64,000 nt of DNA, taken from the NCBI GenBank assembly GCA_018713165.1, contig DVFR01000032.1, positions 1 through 64,000 of the forward strand. Reading direction: 5' to 3'. The notes below the pieces were generated by a model, which saw only the letters and a program-made list of their open reading frames with translations, made no database searches and was not told the origin of the DNA. Positions 1 through 8,326 of the stretch are shown piece by piece; position 1 is the stretch's first letter; the number at the start of each line of letters is the position of its first letter. The position numbers and the translations under genes are program-made. This DNA comes from Candidatus Coproplasma stercoravium (GTDB lineage: Bacteria; Bacillota; Clostridia; Christensenellales; Borkfalkiaceae).

Positions 1-3000
1 TTGTCTTCGGGCTCGGAAATCGTCATTTCGTCGCCGCTGACTATAATATCAAGTCCGCCGTTCAACGCCTCGCCGCTGAGCGTGTTGCTCGTTATATTGT
101 AGTTAAGCGTTACGGTGCCGAGGCTGAGGTCTACTCCCGCAAACTCGCCGAGTATTTCGTCAAGGTCTGCCGTCGCCGTAAGGCCGCTTGCATTTGCCGC
201 AAGCTCCTTTACCATTGCGCCGAAATTGATATTGAGCAACTGCGAGATTATATCCGCAATTTCGTTGGTTTCGGGTTCTGTCGTTTCGCTGAGGGTTGCA
301 ACGCCGCTGCCCAGCAGTCCCTCTATCGTCGTCACTATCTCGGAGATATCGCAGTATACCTTTAAATCGCTGAAAGACTTGCCGAGTATGTTTGTTATGT
401 TAAGGTACGCAATGCCGTAGGTTCCTTCGGCGTATGCATAATATACGCTCGCTGCAAAGATTGTCTTTTCAGTATTTTTGAGCGTTATATCCGCCTTTGC
501 CGCGGTGTTCTTTATGCTTGCATAGCCCGTTACGTTGAGCGTTGCGCCGCTAAGCACAGGGTCGTAACCCGTTATTCCGTTGGCGTTGAGTACTGCCGCA
601 AGCGACTCGCCCTCAAGGTCAAGTCCTACCTTTACCGTGTTGCTGTTGAGAATGTCAAGCACGGAATTTATAAGGTCGTTGATATCGAGATATTCGTCCT
701 TTTCGGGCTGGGTGAGCGAAGCGGTTGAGCCGTATGCATATGCCTCTATGCCGAGCGAAGGCAGGCTGCCGTACAGCCAGCCGCCGTTTTGGTTGTAGTT
801 TTCAGCCTCGAAATCGCCGAGGTGATATTCGAGCGTTATATCGCCGACGGAGACGTCGCCGAGGAGCACCGCAAGCACGGAATCAACGTTGAGCGTTGCA
901 CCGATTACCGTGCCGTTGCCCTGTACTTCCTTTATTATGGAACCGAAATCGAGAGAGAGAATATCGTTGATAAGGGCGGCAATGTCGGTTGCGGAATCTT
1001 CGGCGAGTGCGGAAACCTCTGCGCTGCCGCCTTCGGAGCCGAACCGGGCGATAATTTTTTCTATCGCGGAGACGAGTTCGGATACGTTGCTGTAAGCCTT
1101 TACGTCGCATTCCGCGCCGAGAATATTTTTAATATTGAGATAAGCCGTGCCGTAATCGCCCGCGGAGGGGTCGATTTCGTAATAAACATCGGCGTTTAAA
1201 ACGTCGGAGTTGTCGCCGGCGCGGTAGATGCGCGCCTGAGCGCCCACGGTTACGCCGTTTATATCGACCGAGCCCGTAATTTCAAGGCGGAGGTCATCTA
1301 TGCTGCCGCCGAGGTCGGCAAGGTTGTAGTTTGCAAGCACGTCGGCGAGTTTATCGCCCTCAAGCGTAAGCTGAGCGCTTACGGTCTCTGAATTTAAAAG
1401 CTCGTAAAGGCTGTTCGCCGCAACAGTCAAATCGAAGGGCGAATCAGACTCTTCGTGCGAGATTGTCTCCGCCGACGAAGGCGTGAGCGCGAGCGAAAGA
1501 GATATGGGCGAACCGTTGTACGAAATGTTGCCGACAGAGGCGTTCGCAAAGGCATATGTGGTGCCGTTTTCGCCTTCGGACGAGGTAAAGTTGAGCTCAG
1601 CCGAAAGGCCTATCCCGAACAAATCGTCGAGGTTGAGCGCAATCGTCGCGCCGCCCTCCCTTTCGGTGAGCACGAGTCCGTTTAAGATATCTTCGAGCGA
1701 GAAACCCGAATCGGACGAAGTTTCCGCCAGAACTTCTGTATCGGACGAACCGCCGAGCGAAGATACCCAGTTTTCAAATTTGGAAATGAGCTGCGAGAAA
1801 TCGTTTATATTGACTTTGAGCGCGAAGTCGGAGGAATAATATCCGCTGACCTCGCCGTCTTTTAACTGTATGTACAAATCCTGGCTGTCGAACAAGCTGT
1901 CGGCAGAGAGCGCGAGGCGGACATCGAGCGCGCCTATCACGTCGGACGAACTGAACGCCGACATGGGCACGTTGAGATAAATTCTGCCGTAATATACGCT
2001 GTCGCCGAGCGTTACCGTTGCCTCGAACTGGTCGCCCGTGCCGTTTACCACGTCGGCAAAAGCCGTGCCGAGCAGCGTGAGCGCGTCGAGCTCGGGCTCG
2101 TCGCCGCCCGTTTCAATCTGGCCGACATACTGCGAATAGTAACTGTCGAAATAGTCGTAGTGCGCCTCGTCGAAGGTCTCCTGCTCGTACGAATAGGTCG
2201 TAGTCGTCTGAGAAGTGCTCGACATGGAGAATATATACGTTATTTCCGAAACTTCGGTCGCGTCAATTCTGAGCACGCGGTAGTTATCGTCGAAGGTAAA
2301 AGTTAAGGTTATGCTCTCGAACTCGGGAAGAGTGTCGAGCCCGCCGCGCGTCTGCATGGCGTACTGGTAGTAATACGCCGCCTTTTCGGCGTCGAGGTAG
2401 AAGGTCTGGCTGTATGTTCCGTCACCGTTTTCGACTACGTCGTCCCAGCTTAAAACGGTCTCTTCGTTGAGGATGTATACGGTCATTTCGGTGGAATACT
2501 GTCCGTATTTATACAGATACCCCTCTTTGTCGTAATACACGACGTCGTCGTTCCAGTTTGCGCCGGTGCCGGTGGTCGAACCGTTGACGGAGCCTGAGGA
2601 CGTGCGCATATAGACGCCCGCGCCCTCGCCGTTTGCGTTGCCGTCCGGCACGAAGCACGACTGCGTGCCCGCACCGGTAAAGCCGTATGTAAAATCGGAC
2701 GAGAGCATAATCCCGTCTTTATAATCTTTGAACGAATTGGTGTACTGCGTGGCAATGAGCGCCGTAGAGACGGTATTGGCCACCGAGTGATAATATTCCT
2801 GCCGGTCTAAAACATAGGCAAGATAACCGAGGGTATCGAGCCCGTCGGAGTGGAGCTGGGTATAGGTTGCACCCGACGGCAACTCCTTCCTTACGCTCAC
2901 GGTGTTGTCGGGCGCGTCGATAATTTTATCGCCGCTGAGGGCCGTGCTCAGTTTCCATATGCCGAGCACGCCGCCGACGGCAACTATAGCGCCGAGGACG

Positions 3001-3050
3001 CTGCAGAGAATGATTTTGAGTTTGTTGTGACTTTTCCTTAACTTAACCAT
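1..3050 (-). CDS. Large membrane-anchored repeat protein (5' part; 3' end outside window)
   Basis: This minus-strand frame stays open from the ATG at 3050 to the left edge (1016 codons), so it is absent from the ORF track. The N-terminus is basic (MVKLRKSHNKLK), followed by one hydrophobic helix at about residues 13-33, so I infer a membrane or surface anchor with the rest outside. The body is acidic and rich in Ser, Thr, Asp and Tyr. From about residue 540 on, at least two units of about 230-250 residues repeat similar segments: LTLEGDKLADVL then LDLEGESLAAVL, and GTAYLNIKNILG then GIAYLNITNILG. It has a near-consensus promoter and a weak AAAGGG ribosome site. I do not recognise the family; an extracellular lipoprotein-like or adhesin-like role is inference only. 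Confidence 0.8.
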   Translation of the reverse strand, partial: MVKLRKSHNKLKIILCSVLGAIVAVGGVLGIWKLSTALSGDKIIDAPDNTVSVRKELPSGATYTQLHSDGLDTLGYLAYVLDRQEYYHSVANTVSTALIATQYTNSFKDYKDGIMLSSDFTYGFTGAGTQSCFVPDGNANGEGAGVYMRTSSGSVNGSTTGTGANWNDDVVYYDKEGYLYKYGQYSTEMTVYILNEETVLSWDDVVENGDGTYSQTFYLDAEKAAYYYQYAMQTRGGLDTLPEFESITLTFTFDDNYRVLRIDATEVSEITYIFSMSSTSQTTTTYSYEQETFDEAHYDYFDSYYSQYVGQIETGGDEPELDALTLLGTAFADVVNGTGDQFEATVTLGDSVYYGRIYLNVPMSAFSSSDVIGALDVRLALSADSLFDSQDLYIQLKDGEVSGYYSSDFALKVNINDFSQLISKFENWVSSLGGSSDTEVLAETSSDSGFSLEDILNGLVLTEREGGATIALNLDDLFGIGLSAELNFTSSEGENGTTYAFANASVGNISYNGSPISLSLALTPSSAETISHEESDSPFDLTVAANSLYELLNSETVSAQLTLEGDKLADVLANYNLADLGGSIDDLRLEITGSVDINGVTVGAQARIYRAGDNSDVLNADVYYEIDPSAGDYGTAYLNIKNILGAECDVKAYSNVSELVSAIEKIIARFGSEGGSAEVSALAEDSATDIAALINDILSLDFGSIIKEVQGNGTVIGATLNVDSVLAVLLGDVSVGDITLEYHLGDFEAENYNQNGGWLYGSLPSLGIEAYAYGSTASLTQPEKDEYLDINDLINSVLDILNSNTVKVGLDLEGESLAAVLNANGITGYDPVLSGATLNVTGYASIKNTAAKADITLKNTEKTIFAASVYYAYAEGTYGIAYLNITNILGKSFSDLKVYCDISEIVTTIEGLLGSGVATLSETTEPETNEIADIISQLLNINFGAMVKELAANASGLTATADLDEILGEFAGVDLSLGTVTLNYNITSNTLSGEALNGGLDIIVSGDEMTISEPED

Positions 3051-3141
3051 CTATTTTACCCTTTAAATTTTAACCGTAATTTTTATGCGGCGCACGTTTT
3101 GCCGCAATGCAAAAAGCGCTTCGTTTAAAGCGCATAACCAT

Positions 3142-3170
3142 ATTATATAGATTTATGATAGGGTTGTCAA
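3142..3170 (-). promoter_or_regulatory. Sigma-A-type promoter of the left-edge repeat protein
   Basis: Perfect TTGACA (3170-3165) and TATAAT (3147-3142) with 17-bp spacing on the minus strand, about 90 nt before the start codon. Confidence 0.85.
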
Positions 3171-3306
3171 ATGAATGTGACAGATTGTAATAAAAAAGTA
3201 TTACATAATTTGTGATTATACATTACAAAATATGACAACATTTTTCAAAAAACGCGCCCGGCGAGGTTATATAATCGGAACGAACGGAAAGAAAAGGAGG
3301 AAAAAT

Positions 3307-4038
3307 TTGGCCGAAAAAATTTTTTTCAGGTCGGCAAAGGGCGGCGCGGGCGCAACGACGGTGTGCGCGGGGCTGGGGTTTGCGCTTGCGGCGGCGGGCG
3401 AAAGAACCCTGATTGTCGACGGCAACTACGAAAGCGGCTGCGCGCTTACGGTATGCGGCTGCGCCGACATGCAGGTTTTTACCGTTGCCGACTACAAAAA
3501 GGGCGCCTGCCGCGCAAAGCAGGCGACCGTTCAGCATCCGAAATATAAAGCTCTGTACGTAATGCCCACGCTCGGCTGCGACGACGGGGAGGCCGCCGAA
3601 CAGGCCGTGAAAGAGGTTGCCGAACTGTTCGACTTCGTGCTGTGCGACGAAACTGCGCAAAAAATCTGCACGAAGGCTTACGTCGTAACGGAACCTTACG
3701 CGCCCTCCATAAGGGCGGCCGACGCAAAGATATGCGCGCTTAAAGACGGCGGCGCGCGCGTTGCGGGGCTGATTGTGAACAAGGTGAACGGCGGGCTTAT
3801 ATTAAACGGCAGAACGGGCTACCCCGAGGAGATTGCAAAGGCGCTGAACGTGCCGCTGTTTGCCGTTTTTCCCGAGGACATGGAGCTGACGACGGGCGAA
3901 TGGCGGGCGTACAGCATGAAGTATTACAAGCTCGCCGCGGCGAGGCTGAAAGGTAAAAACGTAAAACTACCCTATCCCGAGGCGGGATATACGGGCGCCG
4001 GCGGATATTTCCGGCGCAAAATGAGGGAAAAAATATGA
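3307..4038 (+). CDS. minD: MinD/ParA-family ATPase, probable septum-site protein MinD
   Basis: A deviant Walker A motif (AKGGAGATT) opens the protein, placing it with MinD/ParA ATPases that bind membrane and partner proteins as ATP dimers. I chose the TTG at 3307 because GGAGG ends six bases before it; the ATG at 3232 in the track has no such site. The resulting 243 residues are short for MinD (about 265). The C-terminus (GGYFRRKMREKI) could form the amphipathic membrane-targeting helix known in MinD. Its stop overlaps the next start as ATGA, so the two are translationally coupled. The MinE-like partner supports MinD over ParA. No minC is present in the window. Confidence 0.7.
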   Translation: MAEKIFFRSAKGGAGATTVCAGLGFALAAAGERTLIVDGNYESGCALTVCGCADMQVFTVADYKKGACRAKQATVQHPKYKALYVMPTLGCDDGEAAEQAVKEVAELFDFVLCDETAQKICTKAYVVTEPYAPSIRAADAKICALKDGGARVAGLIVNKVNGGLILNGRTGYPEEIAKALNVPLFAVFPEDMELTTGEWRAYSMKYYKLAAARLKGKNVKLPYPEAGYTGAGGYFRRKMREKI

Positions 4039-4250
4039 AAATCCGTTCCAACGGGCTTGTTTCGCTCGACAGGGAAATAATGACCGAGACCGAGCGCGGA
4101 CTTTTTAAGCGCGACGTCATGAAGGTTGCGGGGGAATACTTCGAGACGGACGGCGAAGCCGACGTCGACATCACCAAAACGCCGAACGGCCTCTCTGTAT
4201 GCGTGCTGTTCAAGGCGCGGAGAATCAAAAAAATATGGAGCCCGCAATAA
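4035..4250 (+). CDS. minE: MinE-like cell division topological specificity factor
   Basis: This 71-residue protein overlaps the MinD-like gene by ATGA. Residues about 24-66 (LFKRDVMKVAGEYFETDGEADVDI onward) align by eye with the MinE dimerisation region (LRKDILEVICKYVQI... followed by a beta strand). MinE releases MinD from the membrane and drives its oscillation. The N-terminal part (MKIRSNGLVSL) is shorter than usual and lacks an obvious classic membrane-targeting helix. The assignment rests on the short match and the coupling to MinD; an unrelated small partner is possible. Confidence 0.55.
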   Translation: MKIRSNGLVSLDREIMTETERGLFKRDVMKVAGEYFETDGEADVDITKTPNGLSVCVLFKARRIKKIWSPQ

Positions 4251-4317
4251 ATAATTTTTAATTGAATTTTTAATATTAAAATTATTAATTTTTTAATTCG
4301 GTTTATAAACCGTAAAA

Positions 4318-4356
4318 AGCCCTGCGGGCGCCCGTTTTATGGGCGCCCGCAGGGCT
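4318..4356. terminator. Bidirectional hairpin terminator
   Basis: A perfect 16-bp stem (AGCCCTGCGGGCGCCC and complement) with a 7-nt loop lies between the convergent minE-like and S41 protease genes, with A/T runs on both sides. Confidence 0.85.
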
Positions 4357-4450
4357 AAAAAAATTAATTATTTTTTAATTTTATGCAGCAATAAAAGCCG
4401 AAATTATTTTAAAAATAAAATATATTTTTCACAGCAAAGAATTTCGTTTT

Positions 4451-5764
4451 TCAGCCGTATATCATGCCGACGGCAAGGCGCAGCTCTTCCCCGTCGCCCG
4501 AGAGAGGCAGCGGAGCCGAAACAAGATTGCAGCCGTCGGACTGCGAGAGCCCCTTGTCGTGTATGCTTTCGCCGTTCGGCCAGTAAATCTGGTGGGTGGT
4601 GAGTTTGAGCGCTTCGCCCGTGACATATTCGTACGTCGTCTGCATAATGCCCTTGCCGTACGTCCTGCCGCTCTTTGCCTCCTCTGCGGTGAGCCCCATC
4701 GCGGAGAGGTATTCCTGCGAATATTCCGAAATATATATATCGCCGTAACCTGCAATGCCGTAGCTGACGAGCACGCCTGTGAGAGCTTCGGAGGCGCTGG
4801 CCGTACTGCCGTTTGCAAGTATATACACGTCGATATCTTCGGGGAGGGTATACTGCGAAGAATAGCTCTCCGCCTCGTAAACCTTTTCGTCGCCGCTTTT
4901 TGAACGCGCCACGAGCGCAGTTTTGCCCGCCGCGGAGGGGAAACACCCCGCAATTTTCTGCATTACGCTTACAGAGCCGCCCCCGTTGTTCCTCAAATCG
5001 AGAACGAGCGAAGTCAGACCGAGCTCGTTGAACTTCTCCACAGCCGTCTTAAACTGCTGCGGCGCGCCGCCGTAGAACTGCGAAAGCGAAATGTACGCCG
5101 CGCCTTCGGGCAGGTATGATATGGCGTCGCCCTCGGTTTCGGTCATCTGCAGGGCGTCGCTGCCCGTAAAAGTCCACGCGCTGTCGTTCGTTGCCATAAA
5201 AACATAGCTTGCAGAATATACTTCCTTTGCAATGGTGCAGCTCTTGCCCGAAGCGCATACAAACTCCGCCTCCTCTCCGTCGGCAAGCGACGAGACGAAG
5301 GATGAAAAATCGGAGGACGAACCGAAATCGGTGCGTACGCCGTCCTTTACACCGTATAATACAACGTCGCCGGAGCGCAGCCCCGCGCGGTATGCGGGAG
5401 AGTTGCCCACACAGCTTATAATGGTTATTCCGCTGCCCGGGATATATGAATAGGATACGCCCAGCCCGCTCTTTACTCCTGCGTTCGACTGCTGCTGCGC
5501 GGCATACTCCTCGGCTGTATAATACTCCGAATATATATCGAGGTATTCGTCGACGAGCGCGTCGATTGCAATCTCGTCGGCGGACGACGCGTCGACGTCC
5601 TTATAATAGTGGTCGGCGATAACTCCGAGCACCCAGTCGTACGAAGTGGAGCCGACGGCGCCCCTCGTCCAGTAACCCGCCAGAAAAACCAGCGCGAGCA
5701 CCGCCGCGGCAAGGAGAGCGGCCGCAACGGAAATTATTATCTTTTTAGTCTTTGCATTTTTCAT
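4451..5764 (-). CDS. ctpA: S41 family C-terminal processing peptidase (CtpA-like)
   Basis: The protein has an N-terminal membrane helix (about residues 9-31), a PDZ domain around residues 95-165 (GLGVSYSYIPGSGITI, GLRSGDVVLYG) and the S41 catalytic core. LDLRNNGGG, NGSTASASEALTG with the likely nucleophile serine, and YGKGIMQT with the likely general-base lysine are all visible. These serine proteases act outside the membrane, trimming C-termini of envelope or signalling proteins. At 437 residues it is of normal length. The start codon lies three bases after the stop of the PucR-type HTH gene, so the two form one operon. The ribosome site is weak, which suggests coupling to the upstream gene. 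Confidence 0.9.
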   Translation of the reverse strand: MKNAKTKKIIISVAAALLAAAVLALVFLAGYWTRGAVGSTSYDWVLGVIADHYYKDVDASSADEIAIDALVDEYLDIYSEYYTAEEYAAQQQSNAGVKSGLGVSYSYIPGSGITIISCVGNSPAYRAGLRSGDVVLYGVKDGVRTDFGSSSDFSSFVSSLADGEEAEFVCASGKSCTIAKEVYSASYVFMATNDSAWTFTGSDALQMTETEGDAISYLPEGAAYISLSQFYGGAPQQFKTAVEKFNELGLTSLVLDLRNNGGGSVSVMQKIAGCFPSAAGKTALVARSKSGDEKVYEAESYSSQYTLPEDIDVYILANGSTASASEALTGVLVSYGIAGYGDIYISEYSQEYLSAMGLTAEEAKSGRTYGKGIMQTTYEYVTGEALKLTTHQIYWPNGESIHDKGLSQSDGCNLVSAPLPLSGDGEELRLAVGMIYG

Positions 5765-5767
5765 TTT

Positions 5768-6136
5768 TTACTTTCTGTTGTTGCGCCGGTATACCTTATA
5801 TAAAATTCTGAATGCCACCGCTTCGTCGAAGGAACGCACGTCGAGCCCCGTCGTGCGCTTTATTTTATCCAGACGGTACATCATCGTGTTGCGGTGCATA
5901 TAAAGTTCGCGCGCGGCGGCGGAAACGTTGAGGCTGCACCTTATAAAACATTCGGCCGTAGTCATAAGCTCAGCATCCGAAAACACCCTTCTCAGTCCCT
6001 TCACGTCGCACATTTCCATCAGCTTTCCGGCGCTTTCGTCGCTTATTTCCGACGCTATTTCGCCGAGCGTCTTTTCGAGCAGACTTTCCTCGGAACCGGT
6101 GACGGAAGTATCGGACATGCGCATTTCATCTTCCAT
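5768..6136 (-). CDS. PucR C-terminal helix-turn-helix protein
   Basis: Residues about 62-118 (LNVSAAARELYMHRNTMMYRLDKI) match the helix-turn-helix found at the C-terminus of PucR/CdaR regulators. The large sensory region of those proteins is missing; only about 55 variable acidic residues precede the HTH. AGGAGG is well placed before the ATG, so this is a complete small gene rather than a fragment. It is first in an operon with the S41 protease, so regulation of envelope proteolysis is possible, but that is inference. Confidence 0.75.
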   Translation of the reverse strand: MEDEMRMSDTSVTGSEESLLEKTLGEIASEISDESAGKLMEMCDVKGLRRVFSDAELMTTAECFIRCSLNVSAAARELYMHRNTMMYRLDKIKRTTGLDVRSFDEAVAFRILYKVYRRNNRK

Positions 6137-6159
6137 AGTTAACGCCTCCTGTATTATTA

Positions 6160-6188
6160 ATTATACTACGAAATTAGCCGGCAAGCAA
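6160..6188 (-). promoter_or_regulatory. Promoter of the HTH/ctpA operon
   Basis: TTGCTT (6188-6183), 17 bp, TATAAT (6165-6160), about 24 nt before the start codon. Confidence 0.75.
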
Positions 6189-6476
6189 GAAACGGGACGA
6201 AATATGCGCGAAAACGACTTGAAAATGTCGTGAATTTTTGGTTCATGTTGGTAAAAAGCGTGAAATCGCGGCGAAAATACAAACTTCTTCCGCCGTAGCC
6301 GCGCCCACCCTTCGACGCGGGCGCGGCCGCCCGCTGAAAGTCCGCGCAAAGATTGCCGGCAGACAAAAAAGGGGGCACATATGCCGCAGCAAGCCTTTTC
6401 CGTGCGCATTTGCTGCACGAAAAGCCGAGCTTTAAGCGGAATACAATTTTTTTACCGCACAATATTAACTTTGCCC
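6189..6476. other. Intergenic stretch without a supported gene
   Basis: The short ORFs listed here overlap each other on both strands and lack ribosome sites. The only notable feature is a CACATATGCCGCAG motif near 6377, a variant of a palindrome that recurs elsewhere in the window. Confidence 0.6.
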
Positions 6477-6505
6477 TTGACAGAATATAATTTTTGTATT
6501 AAAAT
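6477..6505 (+). promoter_or_regulatory. Promoter of the 490-residue membrane protein
   Basis: TTGACA (6477-6482), 17 bp, TAAAAT (6500-6505), leaving an untranslated leader of about 130 nt. Confidence 0.75.
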
Positions 6506-6643
6506 ATATTATAGACAAATGGTAGCGGGAAACTGTACCCTTCGTTCCGCCGTCACCGCGGTGCGCGGCGAAAAGTTCACCAAACCCCAGAAACTAAAAA
6601 AATATTTTTTAGCGCTCAAAACCACTACTGACGGAGATTTATT

Positions 6644-8116
6644 ATGAGTACGACAAAAACAAGCAAAAAGTATTTATCTGTAGTAACGTACTGCATAGCG
6701 CTCGTTTGCCTTCTGCTCGGGCTGTTCCTCCCCCTCTATAACGGCGACGGACTGCTCTTTATGGCAATACCCCAGGCGTTCTGCACGACGTTCGGCATCA
6801 CGGGCGATATCCCCGGGGAAGCGCTTTCGCGTACGTTCGAAGTAACGTTTGCAGGCGCGGGAACTTATGACTTTGCTCCCCTCCTCGTAACGCTGTACGC
6901 TGTAATCGCGGCTATCGGCATCATAATGCTCATTCCCGTATTTGCATGCAAAACCACCAAAAAGGGCGCCAACGTATGCGCATATATAGTTGAAGTGGCT
7001 GCGGCAGTGGTTCTGTTCGTTTATGCCCTTCTTCAGGTTCTCGCATACATCGACGGCACATACGGCGAAAACGCATGGGACTACGGCGTGGTTCACATCG
7101 CGCTCGGCGGCACGCTCCTCATGCTCATCATTCAGTCTCTCGGCTACAAGAAGGGTTCGGGCGTCGTTAAACTCGTCGTTACCGTTCTCGGCGCAGTCGG
7201 CGTTCTCTGCCTGCTCAACATACCCAAGCTGTTCAAGCTCAGCACCACCACCCTCTTCGACGGCAACCTCTTCATCGGTTACTTCACGGGTGCGTTCGGC
7301 ATCGAAGCGGTTAACAGCCTCGTAGGCACGGGCATCACCAACCTCTTCGGCGATTCGCTTGCACAGATGGTTGCATGCATAGCCGTAGGCTGCGGCGGTC
7401 TGCTTGCAATCGGCAACCTCGCGTTCGACATCATCGCTCTCGGCGCAGACACCAAGAAAGGCACTCTCGTATTCGACGTAATCAGGTACCTCATTCAGAC
7501 TATCCTGCTCATCCTCGGCGTGGTTATGCTCTTCGTAATCGACAACGACGTAACCCCCGGACTTCTTATGTATATCCTTCTTGCGGTTGCTCTTATACAG
7601 CTTATAATAGCTTCCGTAAGGTGCGGCGTTTACAAACCCGCCAAAAAGGCTGAAAGCTCCTACACCGGCGTTGCTCCCGTCGCATACGTTGACGACACCG
7701 TTGCTGCGAACGCTCCCGTTCCCCAGCAGCAGCCCGCATATGCACAGCCTCAGCAGCCCGCATACGTTCAGCCCGTATATCTCCAGCCCGTATACGCAGC
7801 TCCCGCGGCTCCCGCGGCGGCAGCCCAGCCTGCTCCCCAGGCTCACCAGGGCGAAGTCGTTTACACGGCTAAGGAAGTATATCACGGCCCCAGCGATTCG
7901 TTCATAGCAAGGCTTTCCGAGAGCGAAAAGATTGAGTTCTCCAAGCTCTTCTTAGAGAAGATTAACGGCCCCTATGCAAACGTTCCCGACTATGTAGTCG
8001 GCGGCGACAACAAGGATTTCTTCACCTCGATATTCATCTATCTCGGCAAGTTCCGTTCGCTCATCTCCGACGGGCTTATGAACAAGATTTATAACGAGCT
8101 CAACCTCTTAAGCTGA
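6644..8116 (+). CDS. Multi-pass membrane protein with Pro/Gln/Ala linker and C-terminal soluble domain
   Basis: I do not recognise this protein. About eight hydrophobic segments (near residues 10-30, 77-100, 109-135, 150-168, 175-197, 240-265, 280-303, 308-330) are followed by a low-complexity linker rich in Pro, Gln, Ala and Tyr (about 350-405). A soluble C-terminal domain of about 80 residues (LSESEKIEFSKLFLEKINGP) follows. CGGAG precedes the ATG by a suitable distance. It has its own promoter and a strong terminator, so it is a single-gene unit. The architecture, a membrane core with a tethered cytosolic tail, could fit envelope assembly or signalling, but nothing in the sequence settles this. 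Confidence 0.85.
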   Translation: MSTTKTSKKYLSVVTYCIALVCLLLGLFLPLYNGDGLLFMAIPQAFCTTFGITGDIPGEALSRTFEVTFAGAGTYDFAPLLVTLYAVIAAIGIIMLIPVFACKTTKKGANVCAYIVEVAAAVVLFVYALLQVLAYIDGTYGENAWDYGVVHIALGGTLLMLIIQSLGYKKGSGVVKLVVTVLGAVGVLCLLNIPKLFKLSTTTLFDGNLFIGYFTGAFGIEAVNSLVGTGITNLFGDSLAQMVACIAVGCGGLLAIGNLAFDIIALGADTKKGTLVFDVIRYLIQTILLILGVVMLFVIDNDVTPGLLMYILLAVALIQLIIASVRCGVYKPAKKAESSYTGVAPVAYVDDTVAANAPVPQQQPAYAQPQQPAYVQPVYLQPVYAAPAAPAAAAQPAPQAHQGEVVYTAKEVYHGPSDSFIARLSESEKIEFSKLFLEKINGPYANVPDYVVGGDNKDFFTSIFIYLGKFRSLISDGLMNKIYNELNLLS

Positions 8117-8125
8117 GGTTAAACG

Positions 8126-8159
8126 AAAAAGGCTCCGCGGCAAAGCGGAGCCTTTTTTT
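8126..8159 (+). terminator. Terminator of the membrane-protein gene
   Basis: GGCTCCGC / GCGGAGCC stem followed by seven T residues, ten bases after the stop codon. Confidence 0.9.
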
Positions 8160-8326
8160 GAACTTTTAATTGTGTGCCGCCACACTTTCGCGATTTGTAT
8201 GGCGGGATTTCAACGACGATGAACGGCAAACGGCAAGACGTGCAAAAGCTTCTCGCAGGTCGTAAGGTAAAACCGCCTTGCCCGGTCACCGTTCGCGCTC
8301 TGAATTATGCACTCACCCGCCTCGCC

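Noticed and set aside
4462-4953. Arg-rich ORFs opposite or in other frames of ctpA
   Set aside because: Shadow frames of the S41 protease with unnatural Arg/Ser/Pro composition.
6674-7885. 403-codon ORF opposite the membrane protein at 6644
   Set aside because: Its composition is that of antisense translation of hydrophobic codons; the plus frame has promoter, ribosome site and terminator.
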